Shown: positions 7,173 through 14,562 of the stretch, in pieces
How the letters are laid out: every line of letters begins with the position of its first letter
How positions within the stretch are numbered: the first letter of the stretch is position 1
Assembly (NCBI GenBank): GCA_903970355.1
Contig: CAJCIF010000390.1
Span: 1-20,235 of the forward strand
Direction of reading: 5' to 3'
DNA: 20,235 nucleotides
Origin: Actinomycetota bacterium
GTDB taxonomy: Bacteria; Cyanobacteriota; Vampirovibrionia; Obscuribacterales; Obscuribacteraceae
Program-made: the position numbers and the translations under genes
The notes under the pieces: model-generated
What the model saw: the letters and a program-made list of their open reading frames with translations, nothing else
Told to the model about the DNA's origin: nothing
Databases searched by the model: none

Positions 7173-7697
7173 ATGTGGAACCTTGCGTTGCCTTGGTGGG
7201 AACTGGTAGCCAGAGCTGCTGTCATTTATAGTTTTTTGCTCGTCATTCTTCGTCTCACGGGTAAACGTCAGGTGGGGCAGCTAGCACCGTTTGATCTTGT
7301 TTTACTTCTGGTCCTCAGTAATGCTGTACAAAATGCCATGGTTGGTACCGATAGTTCCGTCGGTGGTGGCATGGTAGTGTGCACAACCCTGGTTGCCTTG
7401 AACAGCCTGATCGGCTATCTCACTTACCGATCGAAAACACTAGAGGCGCTCATTGAGGGGCGACCGCAGATCATCATTCACAACGGTGTATTGAACGAAT
7501 CTATAATGAAAAAAGAAAAGATCACGCATCACGAGTTGATGTCTTCCCTACGCGCCGCCGGTTGCTCTACTCCGGTTGAAGTGCATTTCGCTATTTTGGA
7601 GAATAACGGCTCCATCACAGTTCAGCCGAAGAAAAATGGAGACCACCCGCACATTGATCATGGCGGAAATCCAGGTTTGCCGCCCTATCACGTTTAA
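7173..7697 (+). CDS. YetF/YcaP-like (DUF421) membrane protein
   Basis: 174 aa. Three hydrophobic helices (about 5-30, 40-60, 65-90) carry the family signature RLTGKRQVGQLAPFDLVLLL and LSNAVQNAMVGTDSSVGGG. A cytosolic beta-alpha domain follows: GRPQIIIHNGVLNESIMKKEKI, then ELMSSLRAAGCSTPVEVHFAILENNGSITV, as in YetF proteins. Their exact role is unknown. ATG 7173 has AGGGAT at 7161-7166 and starts like family members (MWNLALPWWELVARA); upstream GTG and ATG codons would add an atypical N-terminal extension. The tautomerase gene follows after 57 bp and is probably cotranscribed. The C-terminus has a small His-rich end (GDHPHIDHGG). Confidence 0.85.
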   Translation: MWNLALPWWELVARAAVIYSFLLVILRLTGKRQVGQLAPFDLVLLLVLSNAVQNAMVGTDSSVGGGMVVCTTLVALNSLIGYLTYRSKTLEALIEGRPQIIIHNGVLNESIMKKEKITHHELMSSLRAAGCSTPVEVHFAILENNGSITVQPKKNGDHPHIDHGGNPGLPPYHV

Positions 7698-7754
7698 AGC
7701 ATGCTAGCCTTTAAGACCTGATCAGTTCAGATCTATGTAATAGGAGAAAATGAC

Positions 7755-8132
7755 ATGCCATTTGCGCGCATCGATCTGGCTCACGGAAAAAGCCGCGAGT
7801 ATCGCGCTACCGTCGCTGACATTGTGTACCAGGGGATTGTCGATGTTTTGAAGGCGCCGGAAGGCGACCGCTTCATAGTAATCAACGAGCATTCACCCGA
7901 TAATCTAATTTACGACCCACACTTTCTCGGCATGGACCGATCGCCTGACTTTATTTTGATCCAGGTGACCAGCACTGTCGGAAACAACAAAGAGTCTAAG
8001 CATGCCTTCTACCGATATATAGCCGATGAGCTAAACAGCAAATTATCCGTTCGTCTTGATGACGTTATGATCAACATGGTCTTCGTTGACCGCTCGGATT
8101 GGTCATTCGGCAATGGCGAACCTTGGAATTAA
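7755..8132 (+). CDS. tautomerase-superfamily protein (Tautomerase_2 / MSAD-like)
   Basis: 125 aa beginning MPFARIDL, so Pro-1 is exposed once the Met is removed, the hallmark catalytic residue of the 4-oxalocrotonate tautomerase/MIF superfamily. The tandem beta-alpha-beta layout, RFIVINEHSPDNLIYDPHFLGMDRS in the middle and DVMINMVFVDRSDWSFGNGE at the end match the Tautomerase_2 family, which includes malonate semialdehyde decarboxylase relatives. Reaction and substrate are not known: it may be a promiscuous tautomerase or a decarboxylase. AGGAGA at 7742-7747 is a good SD 7 nt before the ATG. The gene ends 3 bp before the convergent secreted-protein gene. Confidence 0.87.
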   Translation: MPFARIDLAHGKSREYRATVADIVYQGIVDVLKAPEGDRFIVINEHSPDNLIYDPHFLGMDRSPDFILIQVTSTVGNNKESKHAFYRYIADELNSKLSVRLDDVMINMVFVDRSDWSFGNGEPWN

Positions 8133-8135
8133 CAG

Positions 8136-8594
8136 CTATGTACCTAGTTGGAAAAGATGCTTCAACACATTTAATTGAAGGAACTGAGCATCCCTACCGA
8201 CTTTTAAGACGGTTTGTTTCCCCAGACTGAATAAGAGTTTTCGAGCCTGAGCGTTAACCTCATCTCTTCTTTTAAAGTCTCCACTTTTATCAAACCTTTC
8301 GCTGTGCACGAGCAAAACCACTATGCTTGTCAGTTTTTCATGTTGTTCTTGTGGGTAATTGTGAAAACTTAAATCAAAAGGGATTCCGGAAGTATGACTC
8401 ATTGGAGTCACGCCACTGAGTGCCCTTTCAAGCTCGGCATGAATGGGACTAACCGGAACGTGCAAAAGATGCGTTGACGGAAGAGGATATTTTAACGGCG
8501 CGTGGGCCATGACTGGACTGCCACACGATAAGAGAACTGCGGCTGCGCCAATAGTTGACGTGGCAAACTTGAATGTATACCTGAGATTCGACAT
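8136..8594 (-). CDS. small secreted protein of unknown function
   Basis: 152 aa with a typical signal peptide: basic start (MSNLRYTFK), hydrophobic core (ATSTIGAAAVLLSCGSPV) and an AHA site near residue 31. LLSC near residue 24 is a poor lipobox, so secretion by signal peptidase I is the simpler reading. The mature part is hydrophilic, Pro/His-rich at first (HAPLKYPLPSTHLLHVPVSPIH), then helical and charged (KRRDEVNAQARKLLFSLGK). No known domain is recognised. GGAGA is 8 nt upstream of the ATG. It is divergent from the amidohydrolase gene, with a 150-bp shared promoter region. The cleaved N-terminus (AHAP) is like that of the Gly/Tyr-rich protein at 15669-16637, which may be chance. Confidence 0.7.
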   Translation of the reverse strand: MSNLRYTFKFATSTIGAAAVLLSCGSPVMAHAPLKYPLPSTHLLHVPVSPIHAELERALSGVTPMSHTSGIPFDLSFHNYPQEQHEKLTSIVVLLVHSERFDKSGDFKRRDEVNAQARKLLFSLGKQTVLKVGRDAQFLQLNVLKHLFQLGT

Positions 8595-8744
8595 CTAAGT
8601 TTCTCCGGGGATATGATGATTGGCAGTTTTATCATCTTGATAAGGCGGGAAGCAAGATTCTCGTTCCATTGGGGAATTTCCACTTGCCATCAAATATGGT
8701 GGCCACCGGCGCAAATCTCGATAGCAGGAATGAAGGAGTGAACG
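8595..8744. promoter_or_regulatory. divergent promoter region, secreted protein / amidohydrolase
   Basis: A 150-bp gap between two divergently read genes, each with a good SD: GGAGA for the leftward gene, AAGGAG at 8733-8738 for the rightward one. The inverted repeat GATGAT (8613-8618) / ATCATC (8629-8634) is a possible but unproven operator. No promoter hexamers stand out. Confidence 0.35.
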
Positions 8745-10274
8745 ATGCGCAAGTTGATCCGTGGCGCTAAAGTTTTGACGCAAGATCCGAAGCAACCGGT
8801 AATCATTGACGGGGCGATACTCGTTGAGAATGACAGGATCGTTGAAGTTGACACATACGAGGCATTGAGGAAGAGCCCAGGCATCGAGCAAGAATTGGGT
8901 GATGGAGATACTTGGGTAATCCCAGGATTCGTCAATGCTCATTATCATCACGATAGAGTGTTCTCGATGGGGGGAGTGGACTGCCCGCTTGAGCTATGGC
9001 TGCTAAGAGCATCCGGACTGGATTCTCCGCCACCGGATGTCGAGGACGAATTCAATTATCTGGTGACATTAGTATCGGCGATACAGTTGGTGCGCTCAGG
9101 GGTGACGCTTACCATGGATATGGCGTGGCCAAATAATCATCGTCCGGTTATTCAGGCGTATCTGGATCTCGGGCTTGATCTTGTCTATGCGCCTACGTTG
9201 AGATCCCAGAATGGCTATGTCTACGAAGCGGACGAGAAGTTTCTGGCGACGCTCCCAAACGAACTTCGCCAGCGCGTCGTCGGGCAAGGGTTGGGACTCA
9301 CAGGAGTCTATAGGCCAGCAGGTCCATACTTCGAAACCTGGACGGAGCTGAAGTCGGAGTTCGGCAACCGCATTCAACTTGCGATCGCTCCTGATGGCCC
9401 CGAATGGTGCTCGGAAACGGAATTGCGCCAGACTACTCAGCGCTCTGAAAAGGAAGGAGCGTGTGTGCACTTGCACAACAGTGAATCACCTCTTGAGCGG
9501 GAGTGGGCACTACAGACCCGCAACCAAACGATGACCGAATACCTGGCTGAAATCGGATTCCTCAGACCAGGCATTTCCTGCGGTCATGGTGTCTGGTATG
9601 GCGAAAATGATGTCGAATTGCTGGTGGCACATGAGGTCGTAACCGTTCACTGTCCTGCTTCAAACCTGCGCCTCGGCAATGGGATAGCACCTGTGGCTGC
9701 GTATCTGGAAGCGGGAATGACGATTGCTCTGGGTACCGATGGAGAGGGACTAACTGACCGGAGCAATTTTCTGGATGAGATGCGATTAGCTGCTTACCTT
9801 CAGCGCATTCCTAGTGCAATTTTCCCGTCGCGTAATCCCTGGACACGGGGGCTTACAGCCCAAACTGTTTTTGAAATGGCAACTGTAAATGGTGCCAAGT
9901 CCTTCCGCAAAGAGAAGCTTGGGCGATTACAGCCTGGCTATCGGGCGGATATGGTGCTGGTGAATGCAAAACGCATGTCGATGCCTTATCTGTGGCCGGG
10001 ACATGCTCCATACTCGGCCGTATTGCAGAAAGCAGAGCCGGACCATATCGATGCTGTCATTAGTCGTGGCCGTGTGTTGCTGGATAAAGGAAGGATCGTG
10101 ACCGTGGACGAAGAGATCATTACGCGGAAACTGCAAATGCTCTTCGAACATATTTGGAAAAATGGAGATGAACAACGGAAGACTTTGATACGTGAGTTAG
10201 AACCGTTTCTGTTTCAATTTTTCAAACCATGGCAGGAGGAGCCAACCTGCTTCGTTTTGCCTGCCAGATGGTAG
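8745..10274 (+). CDS. metal-dependent amidohydrolase (TrzN/SsnA/deaminase-like)
   Basis: 509 aa, amidohydrolase superfamily. The N-terminal beta-sandwich (LIRGAKVLTQDP to DGAILVENDRIVEV) leads into GFVNAHYHHDRVF with HxH = H66/H68, then H244 (CVHLHNSE), H281 (CGHGVW), H302 (VTVHCPASNLRLGNG) and D332 (ALGTDGEG). This is the mononuclear-metal arrangement of subtype III enzymes such as guanine, cytosine, S-adenosylhomocysteine and triazine deaminases/hydrolases. The C-terminus returns to the sandwich (RLQPGYRADMVLVNAKR). About 60 extra residues at the end (from about 450) carry no motif I know. AAGGAG 6 nt before the ATG is a strong SD. Sampled lines are 52-57% G+C versus about 40-43% in membrane genes at 5101 and 12421, consistent with a different origin or stronger expression bias. 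Substrate is unknown. Confidence 0.88.
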   Translation: MRKLIRGAKVLTQDPKQPVIIDGAILVENDRIVEVDTYEALRKSPGIEQELGDGDTWVIPGFVNAHYHHDRVFSMGGVDCPLELWLLRASGLDSPPPDVEDEFNYLVTLVSAIQLVRSGVTLTMDMAWPNNHRPVIQAYLDLGLDLVYAPTLRSQNGYVYEADEKFLATLPNELRQRVVGQGLGLTGVYRPAGPYFETWTELKSEFGNRIQLAIAPDGPEWCSETELRQTTQRSEKEGACVHLHNSESPLEREWALQTRNQTMTEYLAEIGFLRPGISCGHGVWYGENDVELLVAHEVVTVHCPASNLRLGNGIAPVAAYLEAGMTIALGTDGEGLTDRSNFLDEMRLAAYLQRIPSAIFPSRNPWTRGLTAQTVFEMATVNGAKSFRKEKLGRLQPGYRADMVLVNAKRMSMPYLWPGHAPYSAVLQKAEPDHIDAVISRGRVLLDKGRIVTVDEEIITRKLQMLFEHIWKNGDEQRKTLIRELEPFLFQFFKPWQEEPTCFVLPARW

Positions 10275-10299
10275 TTGAGCGCTGTTGGCCACATAACTC

Positions 10300-10325
10300 T
10301 TCCTATACGTAGATTCGTATGGGAA
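10300..10325. terminator. hairpin between convergent genes
   Basis: TTCCTATACG-TAGATT-CGTATGGGAA forms a 10-bp stem with one G-T wobble and a 6-nt loop. It sits in the 72-bp gap between the end of the amidohydrolase gene and the end of the convergent DUF3592 gene, the right place for a bidirectional terminator. Neither strand has a T-tract after it, so intrinsic termination would be weak. Confidence 0.4.
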
Positions 10326-10346
10326 ACGGACGTGTAATATGCGCTC

Positions 10347-10931
10347 CTAGCGGTTATGAAAATTATTCACATTGGACAAAAGTTGCTTATTGCTTCGGAA
10401 TGAACCAAACAGCATCACAAAACCAAGCAACAAAAACGCTACTCCTGTGAGGATTCCACCATTGTGCTTGAAATCCAGCAGGTCGAACCTTGTATCGATG
10501 AATGAATGTTTTGGATCGGACGGGTCGACATAAACTGGATGCTCCGAACGGGCTACAAAATCCTGTTTGATACTGGTGCTGTCGTCAAGTGTAAAGTATG
10601 GTCCCATATCTGAACCAAAACCTACGCTACTTGGTTTGGAGTCAAAACTCGATTGCTCACCATTGTAGACTTGTCCTTGAAAAGGATAGTCGTATCGAAC
10701 ATGCACTGAATATAGACCGGGTTTGCGAGCGGGATTAACTTCCACTTCCCTCACAACGCCTTTGACTGAAGGCCAATGACTGGCGCGGTATAACTCCAGA
10801 TAGTGATTTAAATTGAATGCAATTACAAAAATTCCTGCGCCGACACATAGTGCAGGACGAACCATGCTAGCGTGCAAGGTAAAACTTTGCGCGCTACGGA
10901 AAAAGTTGTTCTGCTTTTCTAGATCGGACAT
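10347..10931 (-). CDS. DUF3592-type membrane protein
   Basis: 194 aa. One helix near residues 25-42 (RPALCVGAGIFVIAFNL), a beta-rich extracytoplasmic domain, and one helix at about 160-178 (GGILTGVAFLLLGFVMLFGS). DUF3592 marks are visible: ASHWPSVKGVVREVEV (the W-P-x-x-x-G start), VRYDYPFQGQVYNGEQ in the middle, and HPVYVDPSDPKHSFI near the second helix. The family's function is unknown. The ATG at 10931 has no good SD. It is read in the same direction as the DUF4239 gene 149 bp upstream and may or may not share a transcript. The intervening gap holds a 10-bp direct repeat, ACGTATTATT, at both ends. Confidence 0.75.
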   Translation of the reverse strand: MSDLEKQNNFFRSAQSFTLHASMVRPALCVGAGIFVIAFNLNHYLELYRASHWPSVKGVVREVEVNPARKPGLYSVHVRYDYPFQGQVYNGEQSSFDSKPSSVGFGSDMGPYFTLDDSTSIKQDFVARSEHPVYVDPSDPKHSFIDTRFDLLDFKHNGGILTGVAFLLLGFVMLFGSFRSNKQLLSNVNNFHNR

Positions 10932-11080
10932 GGATAGTCTGTTTGAACTGAAGCCTAGACGTATTATTCCATATTCGATAACTCAAGTACTGAAGAGCAT
11001 TATCTCTGCCATTGATTCACATGTAACTCTTGCAAGGCAGAACATAAGAATCAGTATCAGACTAGGCGCGCGCAAACGTA

Positions 11081-11872
11081 TTATTGGGTGGTGGGCTTAA
11101 TGACCCGGCCTTGAAGCTGCTCTGCAAACGATTGTGCATCATATTCAAAACCTTGTGGCCGTACTTTCAGATCGCCCTTGTATGGATTGCTGTAAAGCAC
11201 CACGAATAGAACATTTAGGGAAAGGCATATCACAAGCATGCTGGTCATAATCAGGTGCGCCTTCAAACTTTCAACGGAAAAGAAAAACGTAAACAGCACC
11301 GTCACAATTCCTCCAGAAGCTAGAACAGTCCACAAGATAGGTTGGACAGTGCCTGCACTTACAACAATGCGATACCTTCGACTGTCAGCAAGTTGCGTTA
11401 GCTCGACAAGCGCCTGTGCATACGATTGTTGCTCGTGATTACTAACGGGCTCATAATTGTTCAGTATTGTCCAAATGCGACGCACCGGCCGTGTACTTGC
11501 TTCGCTGGTGCCAGCTTTCGGCGCATTCCATTCTTGTTGCAGAATGATTGTAACGTAGTCGGCGAGGGTCTCTTGAATAGCTCTACGTTGCTTTTCTGGA
11601 AACGAATCCGCCAGGTGGAACAAATCAGCAGCCGAATCTGCCTCTGTCTCGGCCATTAAGGCAGCCTGCTGATACTTCGCCTGAACATCCACTACCACCA
11701 GACCAAGTAAGACGGCATAAAGCGTGCCAACTACGCCAAGCAAATAGCCAGCTACTTCATGGTGCGCCCGAGCTTCCTCTGAAGGGATCAACTTGCGCAC
11801 TACAAGCATGCCGCAAAGTGCAAGCACAGTGCTTCCTACAACCACAAGCAGTGAAATTGTTATAGCGTTCAT
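11081..11872 (-). CDS. DUF4239 (bestrophin-like) membrane protein
   Basis: 263 aa. The helices are: residues 5-25, a second at about 42-65 (AGYLLGVVGTLYAVLLGLVVV, the most diagnostic segment of DUF4239), then a soluble helical region with DVQAKYQQAALMAETEADSA and a conserved EW (QQEWNAP), and two C-terminal helices (QPILWTVLASGGIVTVLFTFFF and AHLIMTSMLVICLSLNVLFVVLY). LYSNPYKGDLKV near the end matches the family's hydrophobic-NP[FY]xG motif. Distant similarity of such proteins to bestrophin anion channels has been proposed; no function is shown here. ATG 11872 follows AAGGTGG with suitable spacing, preferred over a GTG two codons earlier. Confidence 0.82.
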   Translation of the reverse strand: MNAITISLLVVVGSTVLALCGMLVVRKLIPSEEARAHHEVAGYLLGVVGTLYAVLLGLVVVDVQAKYQQAALMAETEADSAADLFHLADSFPEKQRRAIQETLADYVTIILQQEWNAPKAGTSEASTRPVRRIWTILNNYEPVSNHEQQSYAQALVELTQLADSRRYRIVVSAGTVQPILWTVLASGGIVTVLFTFFFSVESLKAHLIMTSMLVICLSLNVLFVVLYSNPYKGDLKVRPQGFEYDAQSFAEQLQGRVIKPTTQ

Positions 11873-12011
11873 TACCACCTTGCAAGCGATGCCAGCATCA
11901 GTTTACCAACTGCAAGGACCATTCATATGTCCCTGGTGACTTTACACCCAAACTCAATTGTGCACATAACAGATATGTGCGGATGTTGAACAAGTAAGCG
12001 CCAGTTTCTGA

Positions 12012-12530
12012 TCAGTTTGACTCTGGATTGGTTTTCTCAACATCTTCTGTCAGAGGAAGAACGCCAAGCAGCGAGAAGATAAAAACGACGGCCGAACAAG
12101 CACCATAGATTAATAGATTAGGGTAGGCACTCGGAAGCGCGTCTATGAACGGTAAGGAAAAGACGTTTAGTCCAGAGAAAATGCAGATCACGCAAAAAAA
12201 TATCTCTGATACCTTTCCCATACCATGCTGCCTTGGTAACAGTTTCCTCCGTTTTAAGGCGAAGTACAACTTTTCCACACCGAAAGCTATGGTTGTGAAC
12301 AAGCCAATAATCGGCACGCACCATAAGTAGCTCGCGAATAATAAAGGGAACAAACGGTTAACGATTTGTTCCTGCTCGGTTCCAGAGCTTGCAAAAAATG
12401 CATAAATTGCAACCACGGAACTAAGACCTTCTATTGCAAAAATGTATATGAGAAACCACTTCGTTGCACGCAGATACGGACGTGAGTGGAAAAAAGTCAA
12501 AATCTTGTTCTTATCCATTTGAGCAAGCAT
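12012..12530 (-). CDS. four-helix membrane protein, unknown function
   Basis: 172 aa with four hydrophobic segments: about 24-46 (KWFLIYIFAIEGLSSVVAIYAF), 62-84 (LFPLLFASYLWCVPIIGLFT), 106-128 (SEIFFCVICIFSGLNVFSLP) and 138-160 (LIYGACSAVVFIFSLLGVLP), with basic loops between (KRRKLLPRQHGMGK). Lys-rich N-terminus. No family is recognised. Starts at ATG 12530 and ATG 12518 are both open and neither has a clear SD, so the first 4 residues are uncertain. It lies 139 bp upstream of, and in the same direction as, the DUF4239 gene; coregulation is possible but unproven. Confidence 0.65.
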   Translation of the reverse strand: MLAQMDKNKILTFFHSRPYLRATKWFLIYIFAIEGLSSVVAIYAFFASSGTEQEQIVNRLFPLLFASYLWCVPIIGLFTTIAFGVEKLYFALKRRKLLPRQHGMGKVSEIFFCVICIFSGLNVFSLPFIDALPSAYPNLLIYGACSAVVFIFSLLGVLPLTEDVEKTNPESN

Positions 12531-12829
12531 GCCAAATTCAGTATTAAACTATTTCAGTATTGATGCCCTAGAAAACATCATAGAACTTAGCAGACACTAA
12601 GTGAATACGTTATCGCGCTAATTCTGTTCGATCGCGGTGACGAAAGTCGGGGTCAAAAGTAAGCATAATCGGGGTTAGCAGACGCTGGACTAAATCTTCT
12701 TGTGACTGGAATTCCATCTTTCAATATTTTTTCTGATCGATCTAAGTGTGCAAATTATCGAGCAAAAAACGGCGCAAAACAATCTAAAATTCACAATGGG
12801 GAAGTAGGAAATTTATGAGGGAGGACCTT
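12531..12829. promoter_or_regulatory. divergent intergenic region with a short repeat
   Basis: About 300 bp between a leftward membrane gene and a rightward zinc-ribbon gene. No ORF is convincing. The stretch 12646-12685 holds TCGGGGT twice, around CAAAAGTAAGCATAA, the only visible repeat. It may be a decayed repeat element or nothing. An A+T-rich part, 12716-12800, directly precedes the zinc-ribbon gene and probably contains its promoter. Confidence 0.3.
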
Positions 12830-13045
12830 ATGGAAGTCAAATCGAACTGTCCCAAGTGTAGTGGGCAGATGGAGCAGGGATTCGTCATCGATAACGGCTA
12901 CCGCGTTCCAATAGTAAGTGAATGGACTGCTGGAGCTGGACCACCGCAGTGGAGTTTTTGGACCGGAAAAATCAAAAGTGTTACACGACAAATCACAACT
13001 TATCGTTGCACCAAATGTGGGTTTCTTGAGTCTTATGCCGGATAA
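12830..13045 (+). CDS. DUF6487-like zinc-ribbon protein
   Basis: 71 aa with two CxxC knuckles, CPKC at 7-10 and CTKC at 60-63, which should bind one zinc. Between them is a Trp-rich strand region (SEWTAGAGPPQWSFWTG), and it ends RCTKCGFLESYA, the usual finish of these small proteins (often predicted as nucleic-acid binding zinc ribbons with unknown role). An in-frame ATG at 12815 would add five residues; GAGGGAGG at 12817-12824 lies exactly where an SD for ATG 12830 should be, so I prefer 12830, although TAGGA at 12805-12809 could serve the earlier start. It is transcribed alone and converges with the frameshifted gene. Confidence 0.75.
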   Translation: MEVKSNCPKCSGQMEQGFVIDNGYRVPIVSEWTAGAGPPQWSFWTGKIKSVTRQITTYRCTKCGFLESYAG

Positions 13046-13068
13046 TGAATCGCGCAGAACTTGTCTAT

Positions 13069-13658
13069 CTATAAAATTCTCTTGATAGCGTGGAGGAATT
13101 CTTCCGTTGACTGCATATTGTAGTGAGCCGCGTTGATCTCTCCTGCGAGCACCATGACGCTGTCTGAGTTGCTGGGAAGAAAGACTCCTCGCAAACGGGA
13201 AATTACCCGGCCTTTCTCGTCGGTGACGGTGTACGTTTCATAAGTAAAAGTCTTACCGGCAACTATCTCACTGCATGTCGTCGCTCCGTCCACACGATCC
13301 AATGAGGCTTTCTCCCAACTATCTATCGCGTTGAGACTTTCTTTCAGCGTTGCAACTCTCTTGTTGATTCGTGCGCCCCGCAAAGTGAGTCTCAAATTGT
13401 CAGGCTCATGTCGCAGCCCAACGGTGGGTTCTCCCTTGTTGAAGTGATATTCGTACTCAAATCCCTTTGGCAGTGAAAATTGGTTGCAATCCCCATACCG
13501 ACGACAATCGTCCCGATCGTTACGACAATCACTGCCCGTGGCAATTTCACAGCGTCACTGGACTGCACTTTCAATACCTCCTCCAGGACTTTTTCAATTA
13601 CCAAAAATGGCGATAAACATGCGGCAAGCAAACCGTCAATGCGCGCTACCAGGTTCAT
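13069..13658 (-). pseudogene. membrane-anchored hypothetical protein, split by a frameshift
   Basis: Two frames appear to be one gene. The 5' part, from ATG 13658, gives a helix (PRAVIVVTIGTIVVGMGIATNF) and then nonsense to a TGA at 13394-13392. The second frame is already protein-like well before any start: FSLPKGFEYEYHFNKGEPTV then GLRHEPDNLRLTLRGARINK, continuing to KRIL at 13069. The frames join at a T4 run (plus-strand A4 at 13476-13479); one extra T would give ATNFSLPKGFEYEY and a continuous product of about 196 aa with a short cytosolic N-terminus, one helix and an exported C-domain. The alternative is coupled translation of a second ORF from TTG 13395 overlapping the TGA, but that would discard the coherent sequence upstream. 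A homopolymer sequencing error is also possible. Family not recognised. Confidence 0.6.
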
Positions 13659-13750
13659 AATAGTAAGTGTGAACTACGCAAACAATATCAAGGAAATCTG
13701 GCATAATCTTGGCACAACAGGTAACTCAGAGAAGGAGTACGCTTAAACCT

Positions 13751-14389
13751 TTAATGCGGCTGAGCGTTCTTGCTGAGCGCAGATTTGAGATATTCCAGCA
13801 GAACTAACTTAAGAGCCTCGCGGAACTTCTTCTTATTGGTGCCACTACTGGCAGTGATATCCGGAAGGAAACCCTTGTAAATCACAAAGAAGACCTGGCC
13901 AATCCACTTCGCCTGGCTTGTAGATAAGTGAGGTGCTCGTGCCTTGAACAATTGCGATAAGAACAATTCGAATTTGTCGGCGAGGGCATGCTTCTCATTT
14001 CTAACTTCAGCAGATAATGGTGCTTGCAAAAGCAGAGTCTGGAAAGCAGGGCTCTCCTCAAGAAACACTAGCATTGGGTCGATAAGCGCTGCCACCATTG
14101 CGGGAAGGGGCAGATCGACAAGCTGTTCCACGCCACGAGAGGCATGTATTTCGACGAGCTTTCGAGAATAACCAGCGACAAGGGCATTGGCCATATCCTC
14201 TTTATTTTGAAAAAACTGATAGAGCGTCGCCGGCGATACGGATGCCTCGGCTGCAATGCTGTTAGTGGTTGCCTCGTGATAACCGACTCTCGAAAAGACT
14301 GTCTCGGCCGCTTTCAAGAGTGATTCGATACGCTGCTGCCCACGCGCTTGCCTGCGTCGTTCTGGCTTTAGCAGTTTCACTTTATTCAT
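13751..14389 (-). CDS. TetR-family transcriptional regulator
   Basis: 212 aa. The N-terminal helix-turn-helix domain (about 18-65) has the TetR pattern: RIESLLKAAETVFSRVGYHEAT, then TNSIAAEASVSPATLYQFFQ and NKEDMANAL. The C-terminal ligand domain is all-helical and unique. TetR proteins are usually repressors released by a small ligand. It is divergent from the SDR epimerase gene at 14563, and the 173-bp gap holds a 10+10 palindrome over the epimerase promoter, so the epimerase is its probable target and autoregulation is likely. ATG 14389 has no SD, but the TetR start ahead of the HTH is normal. Ligand not predictable. Confidence 0.9.
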   Translation of the reverse strand: MNKVKLLKPERRRQARGQQRIESLLKAAETVFSRVGYHEATTNSIAAEASVSPATLYQFFQNKEDMANALVAGYSRKLVEIHASRGVEQLVDLPLPAMVAALIDPMLVFLEESPAFQTLLLQAPLSAEVRNEKHALADKFELFLSQLFKARAPHLSTSQAKWIGQVFFVIYKGFLPDITASSGTNKKKFREALKLVLLEYLKSALSKNAQPH

Positions 14390-14493
14390 ATCGAATTGAA
14401 CACAACTCTTTTAGTTTCAGGACGAGTTCTAGGATGGAATCATATTAGTTGATGGCCATTCTAATGGATTCGTTTAAAAGGGAAAATATATAA

Positions 14494-14537
14494 GTTAATA
14501 CTTGCATTTTACACAAATGCAAGTTTATACTTGCAAT
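14494..14537 (+). promoter_or_regulatory. sigma-70-like promoter with overlapping TetR operator
   Basis: A perfect inverted repeat, ACTTGCATTT-TACAC-AAATGCAAGT, lies at 14500-14524, and a third half-site, TATACTTGCAATA, at 14526-14538. TTGCAT (14502-14507) and TATACT (14526-14531) are separated by 18 bp and make a plausible -35/-10 pair for the epimerase gene. The palindrome covers the -35 and spacer while the third half-site covers the -10, as expected for repression by the adjacent TetR protein. The palindromic layout could also serve a leftward tetR promoter. Direct repeat spacing between ACTTGCA copies is 29 bp. Confidence 0.7.
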
Positions 14538-14562
14538 ATGGTTCAAACGAGGTCCAAAAGAA

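Noticed and set aside
9096..9476. An open frame of 126 codons on the minus strand opposite the amidohydrolase.
   Set aside because: Its translation has no protein-like pattern, no SD, and it mirrors the strongly coding + frame.
12640..12690. TCGGGGT direct repeat near CAAAAGTAAGCATAA as a transposon end or REP-like element.
   Set aside because: Only two 7-base copies, no inverted partner, no target duplication and no transposase; too short to support.
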